From assembly GCF_000971985.1 (NCBI RefSeq), contig NZ_LAQQ01000001.1, positions 1,539,932 to 1,603,931 of the forward strand: a stretch of DNA of 64,000 bases, given 5' to 3'. The notes beneath the pieces were generated by a model. It saw only the letters and a program-made list of their open reading frames with translations. It was not told the DNA's origin and made no database searches. Shown here piece by piece: positions 26,765 to 37,114 of the stretch. Position 1 is the first letter of the stretch, and each line of letters starts with the position of its first letter. Made by a program: the position numbers and the translations under genes. The stretch is from Paenibacillus dauci. GTDB lineage: Bacteria; Bacillota; Bacilli; Paenibacillales; Paenibacillaceae.

Positions 26765-28084
26765 TTAGTTATTTCCTCTGCGTCGTTCCTGATTAAGCCG
26801 GATTTTGGATTCATTGCCCTGATCGGTCGCTTTGTAGAATACACGCCGGGACAGATTTTTGGGCAGGTATTCCTGCTCTACATAATGATTCGGGAAATTA
26901 TGCGGATATTTATATCCTTCATGACCGAGCTGGGCAGAGCCTTTGTAATGGGTATCACGCAGATGCAGCGGTACCTCGGCAGACTTGACCTCATCCATGG
27001 CAGACATCGCGCGGGAGATCGCTGTATAGACAGCATTGGACTTGGGACTCTCGACCGCAAACAGAATAGCCTGCGCAATATTGAGCTTGGCTTCCGGCCA
27101 GCCATTGGTCCGGTAAGCATCCAGTGCGCCCAGTGCCTGTACCATCGCCTGTGGATTGGCAAGACCAATATCTTCACTGCTGGCGGCAATCAGGCGACGG
27201 ATAAAGGTCATCGGGTCCATGCCCAATTTTTCCACCGCATACAGAAACCAGAATAGCGCCGCATCACTGGACCCACGAATACTTTTGTGAAAAGCGGATA
27301 ATACATCATATTGAGTCGATTCATCTGCCCGTACGGTCGGTCGGCGGATCGACTCCTCTGCTACTTCCAGCGTCAGATGAATCGTGCTGTCTGCTTCCGG
27401 TGGTGTAGTGAGTGCCGCAAGTTCCAGAGCATTCAGCGCACGGCGGATATCGCCATTCGCCATCGAAGCAATATGATCCAAGGCTGCCTCATCCACCTGC
27501 AGCTTCATAAAGCCCAGGCCTTTCTCTGTATCATCCAGTGCGCGGCGCATAGCGATCAGGGAATGCTCTTTGGTGAGCGGATGCAGCTGGAACAGCGTCG
27601 AACGGCTCATCAAGGCTCCATTTACATAATGAAAAGGATTCTCGGTCGTCGCCCCGATAAAGATAATCGTACCTTTCTCTACAGCCGGCAATAGTGCATC
27701 CTGACGGGAGCTGTTAAACCGGTGTACTTCATCCAGAAACAGGATCGTTTTGGTGCCATACAGCGACTTGTTCGTCTGGGCACGCTCAATCACTTCACGT
27801 ACTTCCTTGACGGTGGCATCGACCGCATTAAGACGGACGAATTCGCCCTTGGTGTGTTTGGATATAATATGGGCCAGTGTAGTCTTGCCGCAGCCCGGTG
27901 GCCCGTACAGGATAATGGAAGTTACCTGATCCGCTTCGATCGCACGGCGCAGCAGCTTACCCGGTCCCACAATATCTTCCTGGCCGATATATTCATCCAG
28001 CGACTGTGGACGTACCCGATCTGCGAGCACTCCCATTCCGTCCGACCCGGTATTACTATTCTCGTTAAAGGAGAACAAATCCAT
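26765..28084 (-). CDS. rarA: Replication-associated recombination protein RarA (MgsA)
   Basis: A 439-residue AAA+ ATPase with Walker A GPPGCGKTT, Walker B ILFLDEVHRF, sensor 1 IGATTENPFH and the C-terminal tetramerisation region (SEDIGLANPQAM; GYKYPHNFPNHYVEQEYLP). RarA acts at stalled replication forks together with SSB and RecA/RuvAB pathways. The ATG at 28084 follows AGGATG. It corresponds to B. subtilis yrvN, which also lies next to cymR; here enolase and fluC genes have come between. Confidence 0.96.
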   Translation of the reverse strand: MDLFSFNENSNTGSDGMGVLADRVRPQSLDEYIGQEDIVGPGKLLRRAIEADQVTSIILYGPPGCGKTTLAHIISKHTKGEFVRLNAVDATVKEVREVIERAQTNKSLYGTKTILFLDEVHRFNSSRQDALLPAVEKGTIIFIGATTENPFHYVNGALMSRSTLFQLHPLTKEHSLIAMRRALDDTEKGLGFMKLQVDEAALDHIASMANGDIRRALNALELAALTTPPEADSTIHLTLEVAEESIRRPTVRADESTQYDVLSAFHKSIRGSSDAALFWFLYAVEKLGMDPMTFIRRLIAASSEDIGLANPQAMVQALGALDAYRTNGWPEAKLNIAQAILFAVESPKSNAVYTAISRAMSAMDEVKSAEVPLHLRDTHYKGSAQLGHEGYKYPHNFPNHYVEQEYLPKNLSRRVFYKATDQGNESKIRLNQERRRGNN

Positions 28085-28161
28085 AAGGATCACATCCTGT
28101 CTTTGGTTAGTGTGGTATATAAGTCAATCGCTCCGGCCAGAGATTCTATCACGACCTTCGG

Positions 28162-28214
28162 TTAAGAATGGAGATCCTGAACAACCAATTGCAGAGATCG
28201 ATCTCCATTCTTAA
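28162..28214. repeat. Perfect 15-bp inverted repeat upstream of rarA
   Basis: TTAAGAATGGAGATC and its exact complement are separated by 23 nt, 78 nt ahead of the rarA start. Neither side has a T-run, so an operator or leader hairpin is more likely than a terminator. The neighbouring stretch up to 28417 is A+T-rich and shows no gene I can support. Confidence 0.6.
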
Positions 28215-28416
28215 AAGTCGATCTTGGATGGAATTCTCTTCCCTTCGCTATATGCTGGGATATACTTTTGGGGCAGGGAAATCACTTGTAAAATCAACTT
28301 CAAAATTATTGTTAAAATCAATATTTTCAATGTACATTTGGCCTGATTCGCGTTCTGCTCTTGGCTATACGAACTAGCCTCCAACCTATATATTTTACCA
28401 CTGAAGTGTATAAATG

Positions 28417-28453
28417 AAAAAGAAGAGGCTCCAGTAGGAACTGGAACCTCTTT
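28417..28453 (-). terminator. Terminator after the HelD-like helicase
   Basis: AGAGGTTCCAGT ... ACTGGAGCCTCT stem (one mismatch) then TCTTTTT on the minus strand, about 135 nt after the stop codon. Confidence 0.75.
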
Positions 28454-28586
28454 GCTGATCAATATCAATGCAGGAATCTTAGTACATCTAATACACTATA
28501 AATAGAGTCTATTGAAGGATAGGTAGAGATTGATTGGATTTTATTTCCCCTTATAGGAAAGTCTGATCTGGATTGTCGAACTACGA

Positions 28587-30740
28587 TTACTCTGCTGCTT
28601 CGTCGGCTCCAGAAGTAACGTATTCCGGCATCTCTTCGCCATGCAGTAGCCATAGTTCGTGCAGTGCACGGGTGCATCCGACATAGAGCAGCTTGGCATC
28701 CCAGGAATCATTGCGGTAATGATCTGTATCCACATCGGTAACGATAACTGCATCGAATTCCAGTCCTTTGGACAGATAGACTGGCAGGATCGAGTGTCCG
28801 CCCTGATAGGTCGCTTTGCCGCCATCGATGAATTGAATATCGAGACCTGCTGCAGTGAGCTGTTCGTGCAGCTCGCGTGCTTCATGCAGGGTACGGGTCA
28901 AAATGGCGGTTGTCCGGTAATCCTTGGCCTGAAGCTGCTGCCAGTAGTCAGCAACCACTGCCGGACGATTATCCGGTGGACAAGGCAGCATCCGTACAGG
29001 GTCACCGCTCCGGAAGACGGGCACAGCCGTAATCCCATTGCGTACGCCGCGTTCCAGAATGATATTGGCAAATTCGATAATCTCCATTGTTGACCGGTAG
29101 CTTCGGGTCAGCGGGAAATAATCGGTATTTTCTTCCGGGAACAGACTGTTCATTTCTTCCCAGGCATGCACACCACGGTACGCATGAATCCCCTGTGACA
29201 GATCGCCCAGAATGGTAAAGGAACTGCCGCGTACGTACAAATCCAGCAGAGCCACATGAAACGGCGAGAAATCTTGCGCTTCATCAATAACCACATGGTC
29301 AAATCGGCGACTGCCGTCCATCTCGTTCAGCAGGGTGTGAATATAGACCAGTGCCGGCAGATCATCATCGGTAATCCGGTCTTTTTTGAGTTCAGCGGAG
29401 ACGCTTTTGAGAATGGCTGACGGAATCTGCTCCCAGACAGCAGCCAGACTCTCGACATCGCCCGTAATTTTGCCGGTTTTGAACAGCTGCTTGTACAGTG
29501 CCAGCGGTTCGTATTTAGGCCATTTATTACTGTAGGATTTCTCTCGTTGTGATGCTTTTTTCTTGCGCTCTTTGCGGATTGCTTCAGATGGCGCTTTTTT
29601 GAGTCTCATTTCTACCCAGCGATGAATACGGGCAATCACCCGTTCTTTACGCTTGGCGAGCGGATAATGACGGTATTCATTGCTGAACCAGTCCATAATC
29701 TCGTCCCGGCTCAGTACGGCGTCATCCCATGGGCTAAAATCCATATCCGGTACAGCTGTCTTTTCCAGCCGCTCCACGAACTCCCGAACCAGCTTCATAA
29801 AGGCAATCGAACCCTTGAACCGCGATGGCGTCTCTTCGCTGACTGCCGGACGGTCCGGCGATTCGAACCAGTATGCATACGTCTCCGAAGTCGGTACGAG
29901 CCGGATATCACTTTCCAGAATGCTCTGCGCCCAATCAGCAAATGTGCTCTGCTGGATATCGCCTACGCCCAGCTCCGGCAGCACTTCCGAGATATAGTCC
30001 AGGAACATATTATTCGGTGCAAAAATAATCATTTTCTCGGCGGATACCTGCTCCTGATACTGGTACAGCAGGAATGCCAGACGGTGCAGCGCAACTGTCG
30101 TTTTGCCGCTACCGGCAACGCCCTGAATAACCAGTGCGGTATTCTTCACTGCTCGGATAATCCGATCCTGCTCGGCCTGAATCGTAGAGACGATATCCCG
30201 CAGTTTGTTATCTTTATTCTCTCCAAGCCGGTAGACGAGAAATTCATCCGTGACGACCGGCTCGGTGCTCTCTCGGTCATAAGTGTCTGCCAGTCGTTCC
30301 AGTAGGCGCTGACGGATCACAATATTGCGTTTCAGATACACCAGACCTTCGATCAGGCCTTCCGGTGATTCGTACTCTGCCATCTCTTCCCCGCCGGTAA
30401 AGGAATAAAACAGGCTGGCAACCGGTGCACGCCAGTCTACCACCAGCGGCTGATCATCAATCTCCGATTTGCCGACACCTACTTTGCCGATATACAGCGG
30501 CTGTCTTGCCCCGCTGCCATTTTCCGCAAAATCAAGCCGTCCAAAATAAGGTTCACGTGCGCTTTTTGCCAGAGTCTGACGCTGCTGCTCACGACCGGCC
30601 TCCAGTACCTGTTCGGTAAAGTCATGCCCGGTGTAGACAGGAATCTGCTGCAGCCTGTTCAGCTGCGCATCGACCTCATCCAGTGTGTGCTGCAGTTTGT
30701 CCTTCTCTTCTTGATAGGCACTTTGAAAATCCTTTTCCAA
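28587..30740 (-). CDS. helD: UvrD/HelD-type superfamily 1 helicase, RNA polymerase recycling factor HelD
   Basis: A 717-residue SF1 ATPase. An N-terminal coiled coil (about 1-60) is followed by the HelD-specific segment PLYIGKVGVG...VVDWRAPVASLFY, Walker A GVAGSGKTTVALHR, Walker B DEAQDFSP and the late helicase motif SKGLEFDAVIV. HelD uses ATP to pull nucleic acid and stalled RNA polymerase apart and recycle the enzyme. It starts with TTG at 30740, supported by AGGAGGT 8 nt upstream. It is monocistronic. Confidence 0.92.
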   Translation of the reverse strand: MEKDFQSAYQEEKDKLQHTLDEVDAQLNRLQQIPVYTGHDFTEQVLEAGREQQRQTLAKSAREPYFGRLDFAENGSGARQPLYIGKVGVGKSEIDDQPLVVDWRAPVASLFYSFTGGEEMAEYESPEGLIEGLVYLKRNIVIRQRLLERLADTYDRESTEPVVTDEFLVYRLGENKDNKLRDIVSTIQAEQDRIIRAVKNTALVIQGVAGSGKTTVALHRLAFLLYQYQEQVSAEKMIIFAPNNMFLDYISEVLPELGVGDIQQSTFADWAQSILESDIRLVPTSETYAYWFESPDRPAVSEETPSRFKGSIAFMKLVREFVERLEKTAVPDMDFSPWDDAVLSRDEIMDWFSNEYRHYPLAKRKERVIARIHRWVEMRLKKAPSEAIRKERKKKASQREKSYSNKWPKYEPLALYKQLFKTGKITGDVESLAAVWEQIPSAILKSVSAELKKDRITDDDLPALVYIHTLLNEMDGSRRFDHVVIDEAQDFSPFHVALLDLYVRGSSFTILGDLSQGIHAYRGVHAWEEMNSLFPEENTDYFPLTRSYRSTMEIIEFANIILERGVRNGITAVPVFRSGDPVRMLPCPPDNRPAVVADYWQQLQAKDYRTTAILTRTLHEARELHEQLTAAGLDIQFIDGGKATYQGGHSILPVYLSKGLEFDAVIVTDVDTDHYRNDSWDAKLLYVGCTRALHELWLLHGEEMPEYVTSGADEAAE

Positions 30741-30996
30741 TTTCAGTTACCTCCTAAGAAATGCTTTGGTCTCTTTGTCCGGCAATAACAAGCAAAGAGC
30801 ACACCAGTCATTCCCTGCAGCCGATACGGCCGGGTTCTGCCTGATGTACTCTTGTATGTTAGCGCTTCTGTTTATAGTTTTTACCATGAACAAAGGAATT
30901 TCAATATATCACAGCCATCTGGTAAATACCAGCAAAAATACAGGCTAATTCATTAATCCTGTGTACACCCTGCTTCTCTATCATCCAGATGTATGC

Positions 30997-32295
30997 CTAG
31001 AGCAGCGCATTAACCACAAAGTTTGCCAGGAACAGAATAGCAATGCCGTACAGAATTTTCGGTACTTCCCTGCCTTTGCCCTGCGCCAGCTTCACGACCG
31101 GATAAGCAATAAAACCAAATGCCATGCCATCCACAATACTATACGTAAACGGAATCATGACGATAATCAGAAAGGCAGGGAACGAATCGGCAAAATTGCT
31201 GAACTTGATCTCCTGGATCGCCTGCGTCATCATCGCTCCAATGACGATCAGCACCGGTGCCAGCGCACTGTCCGGAATATAACCAAGCCATGGAATAAAG
31301 AAGAAAGTCGCGCCGAACAATACGGCAGTGATCAGCGGCGTAATTCCTGTCCGCCCGCCTGCTGCGATGCCTGCTGTAGATTCTGCAGCGGCTACTGTCG
31401 GACTGGAGCCGATTAGACCGGCCAGAATATTGGAGATCGACAATGCCCGCAGACTGCCTTTAAATGTCTCTGGACGTTTGGCCATATCGGTCTGCGCACC
31501 GATCAGGCCAATATTTTCAAATACCAGAATCAGCAGCAGCAGGAACACAGCGATCCAGAACGGCAGACGCAGCATTCCTTCCAGCGTAAAAGCACCGAAC
31601 AAAGGCGTATATGCCGAGATTACGCTGCCTTCCCCGATATTCGCAGCACTGCCCACGCCGAGCAGATGCGCCATAATCGTACCGAACAGAATACTGATCA
31701 GCAGTCCGCCGGGAACGTTCCGAATAACGAGCACTACAGCAACCAGCAGCGTCACACAGGATACAATTACTTTCGGATCATTAAAATGACCGATGGTGAC
31801 AAATGTAGTCTGATGCGCGATAACAATCCCGCTTTTTTGCAGACCGACAAAGGTCAGGAACAATCCGATACCAACTGTAATCCCCAGCTGCAGCATAGCC
31901 GGAATCGCCTGACTGATCAGCCGATGCAGAGATGTAAAGGCTACAATTGCAAATAACAGTCCTGATACGGTAACTACCATCAGTGCTTCCTGCCAGCTCA
32001 GTCCCATCGATCGTACCAGCGTATAGGTGAAAAAGGCATTAACCCCCATACCCGGTACAACAATGATTGGCGATTTACCGAGGAAAGCGATTACCAAACA
32101 GCTGATAATGGAAATCAACAGCGTCGCTGCCATTCCTGCCTTAAGCGGAATGCCTGCATCGGACAGAATCGTGGCATTGACCAGTACAATATAGACGACG
32201 GCAAAGTAAGCTACGACACCGGCCAGTATTTCTTTGCGCAGCACATCACGTGCCGGCATAAAGCCCAGCATCCGCTGTAACTTCTCACGCATCAT
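30997..32295 (-). CDS. AzgA-type purine permease of the NCS2 superfamily (PbuG/PbuO-like)
   Basis: A 432-residue transporter with 12-14 hydrophobic segments; the N-terminal MPARDVLRKEILAGVVAYFAVVYIVLVNATIL and VVPGMGVNAFFTY motifs mark the AzgA-like guanine/hypoxanthine group. It imports purine bases with protons. The ATG at 32295 or 32292 follows GGGAG. It begins 37 nt after the tcdA terminator, and no purine riboswitch is visible in that space, unlike B. subtilis pbuG. Confidence 0.88.
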   Translation of the reverse strand: MMREKLQRMLGFMPARDVLRKEILAGVVAYFAVVYIVLVNATILSDAGIPLKAGMAATLLISIISCLVIAFLGKSPIIVVPGMGVNAFFTYTLVRSMGLSWQEALMVVTVSGLLFAIVAFTSLHRLISQAIPAMLQLGITVGIGLFLTFVGLQKSGIVIAHQTTFVTIGHFNDPKVIVSCVTLLVAVVLVIRNVPGGLLISILFGTIMAHLLGVGSAANIGEGSVISAYTPLFGAFTLEGMLRLPFWIAVFLLLLILVFENIGLIGAQTDMAKRPETFKGSLRALSISNILAGLIGSSPTVAAAESTAGIAAGGRTGITPLITAVLFGATFFFIPWLGYIPDSALAPVLIVIGAMMTQAIQEIKFSNFADSFPAFLIIVMIPFTYSIVDGMAFGFIAYPVVKLAQGKGREVPKILYGIAILFLANFVVNALL

Positions 32296-32331
32296 ATAAC
32301 TCCCTCTCTTTATACAATTCATTTCCAAGTT

Positions 32332-32369
32332 AAAAAAAGCGTGCCCTCCGCGAATGGACAGGCACGCTC
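32332..32369 (-). terminator. Terminator of the hisS-aspS-tcdA operon
   Basis: AGCGTGCC ... GGCACGCT stem followed by TTTTTTT on the minus strand. Confidence 0.85.
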
Positions 32370-32408
32370 TGATAACCTGGGGCAGCGAACAGATTCGCTA
32401 CCAGAAAA

Positions 32409-33164
32409 TTAAATTTCGATTCCGTGTTTGGCGAGCATTTCTTTGACCACTACGCTAACCATAATCAGTCCGGCTACCGGTGGTACAAATGCATTACTCG
32501 CTGGCGGCTGCTGGGCTTTACGGATTTCCGGTGCATTCTCGGGCACGATCTTCTGGGTTACATCCTGACGCGGCTTTTTGGGCTGCTCGGTAGAGAAGAC
32601 TACTTTGACACCTTTGCGAATACCATCTTTGCGCAGCTTGGTACGCACTACGCGGGCAATCGGGTCCATATGCGTTTTGGAAATGTCGGCAACCTGGAAC
32701 AATGCCGGATCGACTTTGTTGGCTGCACCCATGCTGGAGATGATCGGAATATTACGGCGCAGACATTCCTTGATCAGATGCACTTTGTAGATAATCGTAT
32801 CCGAAGCATCTACTACATAATCCAGATCATATTTGAACAGCTCTTCGTACGTTTCCTCGGTGTAAAACATATTCAGTGCGATCGCTTCACATTCCGGATT
32901 GATCAGCTTGACCCGATCGACCATCAGGTCTGCCTTTTTCTGTCCCACAGTCGTAGTCAGGGCGTGAATCTGGCGATTGATATTGGTAATATCGACCACA
33001 TCCTTATCGATAAGGATGATTTTGCCAACACCGGTACGTGCCAGGGCTTCTACGGCGATGGAACCAACGCCGCCGATGCCAAGTACAGCGACTGTACTGT
33101 TTTTCATCACTTCCATACCTTCCGGCCCAAAAGCCAGCTCGGTACGTGAGAATTGGTTCAACAT
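32409..33164 (-). CDS. tcdA: tRNA threonylcarbamoyladenosine dehydratase (YrvM)
   Basis: A 251-residue E1-like ATP-dependent enzyme that closes t6A37 of tRNA to the cyclic ct6A form. The nucleotide-binding GIGGVGSIAVEALARTG and the VDASDTIIYK segment are intact; the C-terminal PPVAGLIMVSVVV is also typical. AAAGGAG lies before the ATG. It is the third gene after hisS and aspS, the same order as in B. subtilis, linking synthetases with anticodon-loop modification. Confidence 0.93.
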   Translation of the reverse strand: MLNQFSRTELAFGPEGMEVMKNSTVAVLGIGGVGSIAVEALARTGVGKIILIDKDVVDITNINRQIHALTTTVGQKKADLMVDRVKLINPECEAIALNMFYTEETYEELFKYDLDYVVDASDTIIYKVHLIKECLRRNIPIISSMGAANKVDPALFQVADISKTHMDPIARVVRTKLRKDGIRKGVKVVFSTEQPKKPRQDVTQKIVPENAPEIRKAQQPPASNAFVPPVAGLIMVSVVVKEMLAKHGIEI

Positions 33165-33233
33165 TAGGATTCTCTCCTTTCACTTTCCATACTGTTGCTT
33201 GCTGTATGGTCTTCAACGCTCTACACAAAACAA

Positions 33234-33269
33234 CTGCTGCAAATGGTGCATCACACACCTTTGCAGCAG
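33234..33269 (-). terminator. Hairpin between aspS and tcdA
   Basis: Perfect CTGCTGCAAA/TTTGCAGCAG arms in the 147-nt gap, followed on the minus strand by TTGTTTTGTG. A partial terminator lowering tcdA expression relative to aspS is plausible. Confidence 0.5.
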
Positions 33270-33311
33270 AAGATGATTCTGGTGGTCGTGCTTAGTTTGT
33301 ATTTACCCGCC

Positions 33312-35093
33312 TCAGTTTTTATCTACCACTGGTTTTGGCGGTGCCAGACGGATGTGCAGCTGTTCCAGCTGTGCCTGATCGACAGGAGCCGGAGCATCCA
33401 TCAGCAGGTCGGTAGCGCTGGCTGTTTTCGGGAATGCAATCGTCTCACGCAGATTCGTACGTCCTGCCAGCAGCATGATCAGACGGTCCAGACCGAATGC
33501 AATACCGCCATGTGGAGGCGTACCATATTCGAATGCATCCATCAGGAAGCCGAACTGCTCGCGGGCAGCTTCCGGGGTAAAACCGAGCATTTCGAACATT
33601 TTCTCTTGCAGCTCGCGTTTGTAGATACGCTGGGAACCGCCACCTACTTCATAACCGTTTAGAACGATATCGTAAGCCTGGGCACGGATTTTGCCCGGAT
33701 CCGTGTTGAACAGTTCCAGATCTTCTTCGTAAGGACGAGTGAACGGATGATGTTCTGCCACATAACGCTTGGAATCTTCATCATAGCCGAACAGTGGGAA
33801 GTCCACAACCCATGCAAATTTGTATACATTGTCATCGATCAGACCCAGATCGCGGCCGATTTTCAGACGCATGGCACCAAGTACATCAGCAACAACTTTT
33901 TTGGTATCTGCGGAGAAGAGCAGCAGATCGCCTTCTTCTGCATTGGTTGTTTCGCGGATTTGCTGAATTTCGCCTTCGCTCAGGAATTTCACGATCGGGC
34001 CTTTAAATTCGCCTTCTTTGATCTGAATCCATGCCAGACCCTTGGCACCATAACGCTTCGCATAAGGCTCCAGGCTATCGATTTCCTTACGAGTCCATGT
34101 ACCGCAGCCTTTGGCATTCAGTACTTTGACTTCGCCGCCTTTTTCGATCACGGATGCGAATACTTTGGCACCGCTGCTTGCTACGATATGGCTCACATTT
34201 ACCAGCTCCAGACCGAAGCGCAGATCCGGTTTGTCGGAACCGTATTTGTCCATCGCTTCCGCATGGGTAATACGCTGGAAAGGTAAAGGAATATCCACGT
34301 TGATTGTTTCTTTGAACAATTTGGCCATCAGCTGCTCCATCATGCCCAGCAGCTCGTCACGATCCATAAAAGCGGTCTCGATATCGACCTGAGTGAATTC
34401 CGGCTGACGGTCAGCACGAAGATCCTCGTCACGGAAACAGCGAGCGATCTGGTAGTAACGCTCCAGTCCACTTACCATCAGCAGCTGTTTGTAGATCTGT
34501 GGAGATTGCGGCAGCGCGAAGAATTCACCTTCGTGTACACGGCTTGGTACCAGATAGTCACGTGCACCTTCCGGTGTACTCTTGGTCAGAATCGGAGTTT
34601 CTACATCGATAAAGCCGTTCTCATCCAGGAAGTCACGGAAAATCTTGGTCGCTTTGGAGCGCAGCATCAATGTTTTTTGCATTTCCGGACGACGAAGGTC
34701 CAGATAACGGTATTTCATACGCAGGGATTCATCGACTTCGATACCATCTTCAATAAAGAATGGAGGTGTCTTCGCTGCGTTCATCACTTCGATTTCGGTA
34801 ATGCGTACTTCGATATCGCCAGTTGGCAGATTGACGTTGATTGTTTCTTCTTCGCGGCGTACGACTTCACCTTTGACAGCCAGTACATACTCGCTGCGTA
34901 CACGATCAGCGATTTGCAGGGCTTCACCGGAGTAAGCCGGGTTAAATACGATCTGTACCAGTCCGCTGCGGTCGCGCAGATCAATAAACAGTACGCCCCC
35001 CAGATCACGGCGGGTCTGCACCCATCCGTTCAGTGTTACCGTCTCGCCAATGTTCGCTGCTGTCAGTTGACCGCATTTATGAGTCCTTAGCAT
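33312..35093 (-). CDS. aspS: Aspartyl-tRNA synthetase
   Basis: A 593-residue class IIb synthetase of the bacterial type: N-terminal OB fold ([31 protein letters not shown]), catalytic motif 2 ([23 protein letters not shown]), the GAD insertion domain, and motif 3 ([15 protein letters not shown]). AAAGGAG lies 8-9 nt from the ATG. It is 96 nt downstream of hisS in the same operon. Whether it also charges tRNA-Asn depends on gatCAB being present elsewhere. Confidence 0.98.
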   Translation of the reverse strand: MLRTHKCGQLTAANIGETVTLNGWVQTRRDLGGVLFIDLRDRSGLVQIVFNPAYSGEALQIADRVRSEYVLAVKGEVVRREEETINVNLPTGDIEVRITEIEVMNAAKTPPFFIEDGIEVDESLRMKYRYLDLRRPEMQKTLMLRSKATKIFRDFLDENGFIDVETPILTKSTPEGARDYLVPSRVHEGEFFALPQSPQIYKQLLMVSGLERYYQIARCFRDEDLRADRQPEFTQVDIETAFMDRDELLGMMEQLMAKLFKETINVDIPLPFQRITHAEAMDKYGSDKPDLRFGLELVNVSHIVASSGAKVFASVIEKGGEVKVLNAKGCGTWTRKEIDSLEPYAKRYGAKGLAWIQIKEGEFKGPIVKFLSEGEIQQIRETTNAEEGDLLLFSADTKKVVADVLGAMRLKIGRDLGLIDDNVYKFAWVVDFPLFGYDEDSKRYVAEHHPFTRPYEEDLELFNTDPGKIRAQAYDIVLNGYEVGGGSQRIYKRELQEKMFEMLGFTPEAAREQFGFLMDAFEYGTPPHGGIAFGLDRLIMLLAGRTNLRETIAFPKTASATDLLMDAPAPVDQAQLEQLHIRLAPPKPVVDKN

Positions 35094-35189
35094 GTTATCG
35101 TCTCCTTTGATTGTACATAATAAGTATGGACACTATCACAATAGCAGAGCATATGCCCCGCTATCGTGATAGCCTATTTTGTGCTTCTT

Positions 35190-36434
35190 TTATTTCAGGT
35201 GATCCGCCAGTTCGTCCAGCTTCACATTTTGCTGCTCTCCGGTATCCATTGCTTTCAGCGCGATCTCGCCTCTGGACAATTCGTCTTCACCGAGGATCGC
35301 TGTATAGCGGGCCTGGAAGCGGTCTGCCGATTTCATCTGTGCCTTCATCTTGCGGCCGAGATAATCACGTTCCGCCGAGAAGCCCAGTGTACGCAGCTTG
35401 AACAGCTGACGTACGGTCTCCTGTTCGGCTGCCTCACCCAGAGCGACCAGATAGATATCCAGACGCTTGATCGCTGGTACTTCGACTCCCTGACTTTCCA
35501 GAATCAGCTGAAGACGTTCCAGACCAATCCCAAATCCGATTCCCGGTTGTTCCGGTCCGCCCACTTCGGATACCAACTTGTTATAACGTCCACCGCCACC
35601 AATTGTATCAATGGCGCCAATTCCCTGTGCTTTGTATTCAAACGCCGTATGCGTGTAATAATCCAGACCACGTACCAGACGCTCATTTACTGTAAATTCC
35701 ACATCCATTGCTGTCAGGTAATCCTGTACACGCTGGAAATAAGCTGTGCTTTCTTCATCCAGACTATCGAGAATAGACGGTGCACCGACAAACTTGTCCT
35801 GATCGACTTTGCAGTCGAGCACACGCATCGGATTACGTTCCATCCGCTGCTGACAATCTCTGCACAGTGTATCCTTCATCGGACGCAGGAAGCCAAGCAG
35901 TGCTTCGTTGTAGGCTGCGCGTGTCTCCGAAGTACCGACCGAGTTAATCTCGACCGACACACCCTGCAGACCCAGCTCTTTGAAAAATTGCAGACCGAGT
36001 GCGATAACCTCTACATCAATCGCCGGATCAACCGAACCGAAGGCTTCGACACCGAATTGATGGAACTGGCGATAACGACCAGCCTGCGGACGCTCATAAC
36101 GGAACATGGGTCCCATATAATACAGCTTGGTTACATCAGGCTCGCCATACAATTTATTCTCGGCATAGGCACGTACGACTCCAGCTGTACCTTCCGGACG
36201 AAGCGTCATACTGCGGCCGCCTTTATCTTCAAAAGTGTACATTTCCTTTTGCACGACATCCGTTGTCTCGCCCACACCGCGCTGGAACAGCTCAGTTTGT
36301 TCGAATAATGGTGTGCGAATCTCACGATAATTGAATCTTCTGCACAAATCTCTTGCTTTCTCTTCGACATACTGCCACTTCTCTACCTTGCCTGGCAAGA
36401 AGTCCTGTGTGCCTGTCGGTTTTTGAAATGCCAT
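35190..36434 (-). CDS. hisS: Histidyl-tRNA synthetase
   Basis: A 414-residue class II synthetase with QKPTGTQDFLP at the N-terminus, motif 2 MFRYERPQAGRYRQFHQFGVE and the histidine-specific loops LVRGLDYYTHTAFEYK and GGGGRYN. The ATG at 36434 follows AAGGAGG by 7 nt. It is the first gene of hisS-aspS-tcdA and is preceded by a T-box leader that, by its specifier, senses tRNA-Asp and not tRNA-His. Confidence 0.98.
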   Translation of the reverse strand: MAFQKPTGTQDFLPGKVEKWQYVEEKARDLCRRFNYREIRTPLFEQTELFQRGVGETTDVVQKEMYTFEDKGGRSMTLRPEGTAGVVRAYAENKLYGEPDVTKLYYMGPMFRYERPQAGRYRQFHQFGVEAFGSVDPAIDVEVIALGLQFFKELGLQGVSVEINSVGTSETRAAYNEALLGFLRPMKDTLCRDCQQRMERNPMRVLDCKVDQDKFVGAPSILDSLDEESTAYFQRVQDYLTAMDVEFTVNERLVRGLDYYTHTAFEYKAQGIGAIDTIGGGGRYNKLVSEVGGPEQPGIGFGIGLERLQLILESQGVEVPAIKRLDIYLVALGEAAEQETVRQLFKLRTLGFSAERDYLGRKMKAQMKSADRFQARYTAILGEDELSRGEIALKAMDTGEQQNVKLDELADHLK

Positions 36435-36496
36435 TCTATTTCCTCCTTCATTCAACTCATCCAGTGACTGCGGATACTGACTTTATAAAAAAGCAC

Positions 36497-36951
36497 AAAA
36501 AAGCCCCACGTCACTGTTCGTAAACAAACAGGGACGAGGGACTGGATTTACCATTCACCCGTGGTGCCACCCACATTTCGAATGCTGCTGTCTCTAACTC
36601 TGCTGTATGCGCATAACTCCATGGAATCAGGCAGCAAATACAGCGACAGTCCGGTACTTTAAGCCATTTTACCGGTATACATTCGCTTCATTAAGCGGTT
36701 AACGCCCGCTGACTACGCATGAGGTTACTTGGATTCCAAAAGCAGATCGAGTTTCTCCCGGATTACGGAATTTCTCGTTACCATGAGCAGAATCTGCTGC
36801 AGGCAGGATATGCTTTTCCATCTTTCACATCATGTTCTCGGGGAGGTCTTTTCACATCGTTGTCCAGGGATTCCTTGCAGCCCAAGGGAATGCCTCTCTT
36901 TTCCGGTAAAGGAACTGTACAGTACCGATGATACTTTTCCCGTCCATGAAT
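36497..36951 (-). promoter_or_regulatory. T-box riboswitch of hisS-aspS-tcdA, aspartate specifier
   Basis: Read on the minus strand: AGTA near the base of stem I (about 36925), AGAGAGG and GGCTGCAAG of the distal stem I loops, then the specifier region GTGAAAAGACCTCC with GAC at 36846-36848, the T-box GGGTGGCACCACGGG at 36558-36572, and a terminator (CCTCGTC ... GACGTGGGG, TTTTTT) at 36497-36540. Bulge TGGC would pair with the GCCA end of tRNA-Asp (G73), agreeing with the GAC codon. 36952-37086 holds nothing clear. Confidence 0.92.
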
Positions 36952-37086
36952 CATTCATTCAATTACACAATCACCGTCACCTGCTTCATCAATCACAAAG
37001 TCAGCACGATGTTATATTTAACGATTTTAATGAACCGCTGTGCTAAAGTCAATACCTTTCGTATAAGTAAAAGGATCACTGGACAG

Positions 37087-37114
37087 AAAAAAACCTGCAG
37101 CAACGGGCTGCAGG
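37087..37114 (-). terminator. Terminator downstream of the 37.3-kb stress-type gene
   Basis: CCTGCAG-7 nt-CTGCAGG followed by TTTTTTT on the minus strand; about 210 nt after the stop codon. The interval between shows no other feature. Confidence 0.75.

Noticed and set aside
28168..28468. Short overlapping frames on both strands between rarA and helD
   Set aside because: No ribosome-binding sites, low-complexity content, and one overlaps the helD terminator and the perfect inverted repeat.
32296..32408. Purine riboswitch before the AzgA-type permease
   Set aside because: The space is filled by the tcdA terminator and lacks the conserved purine-aptamer core.
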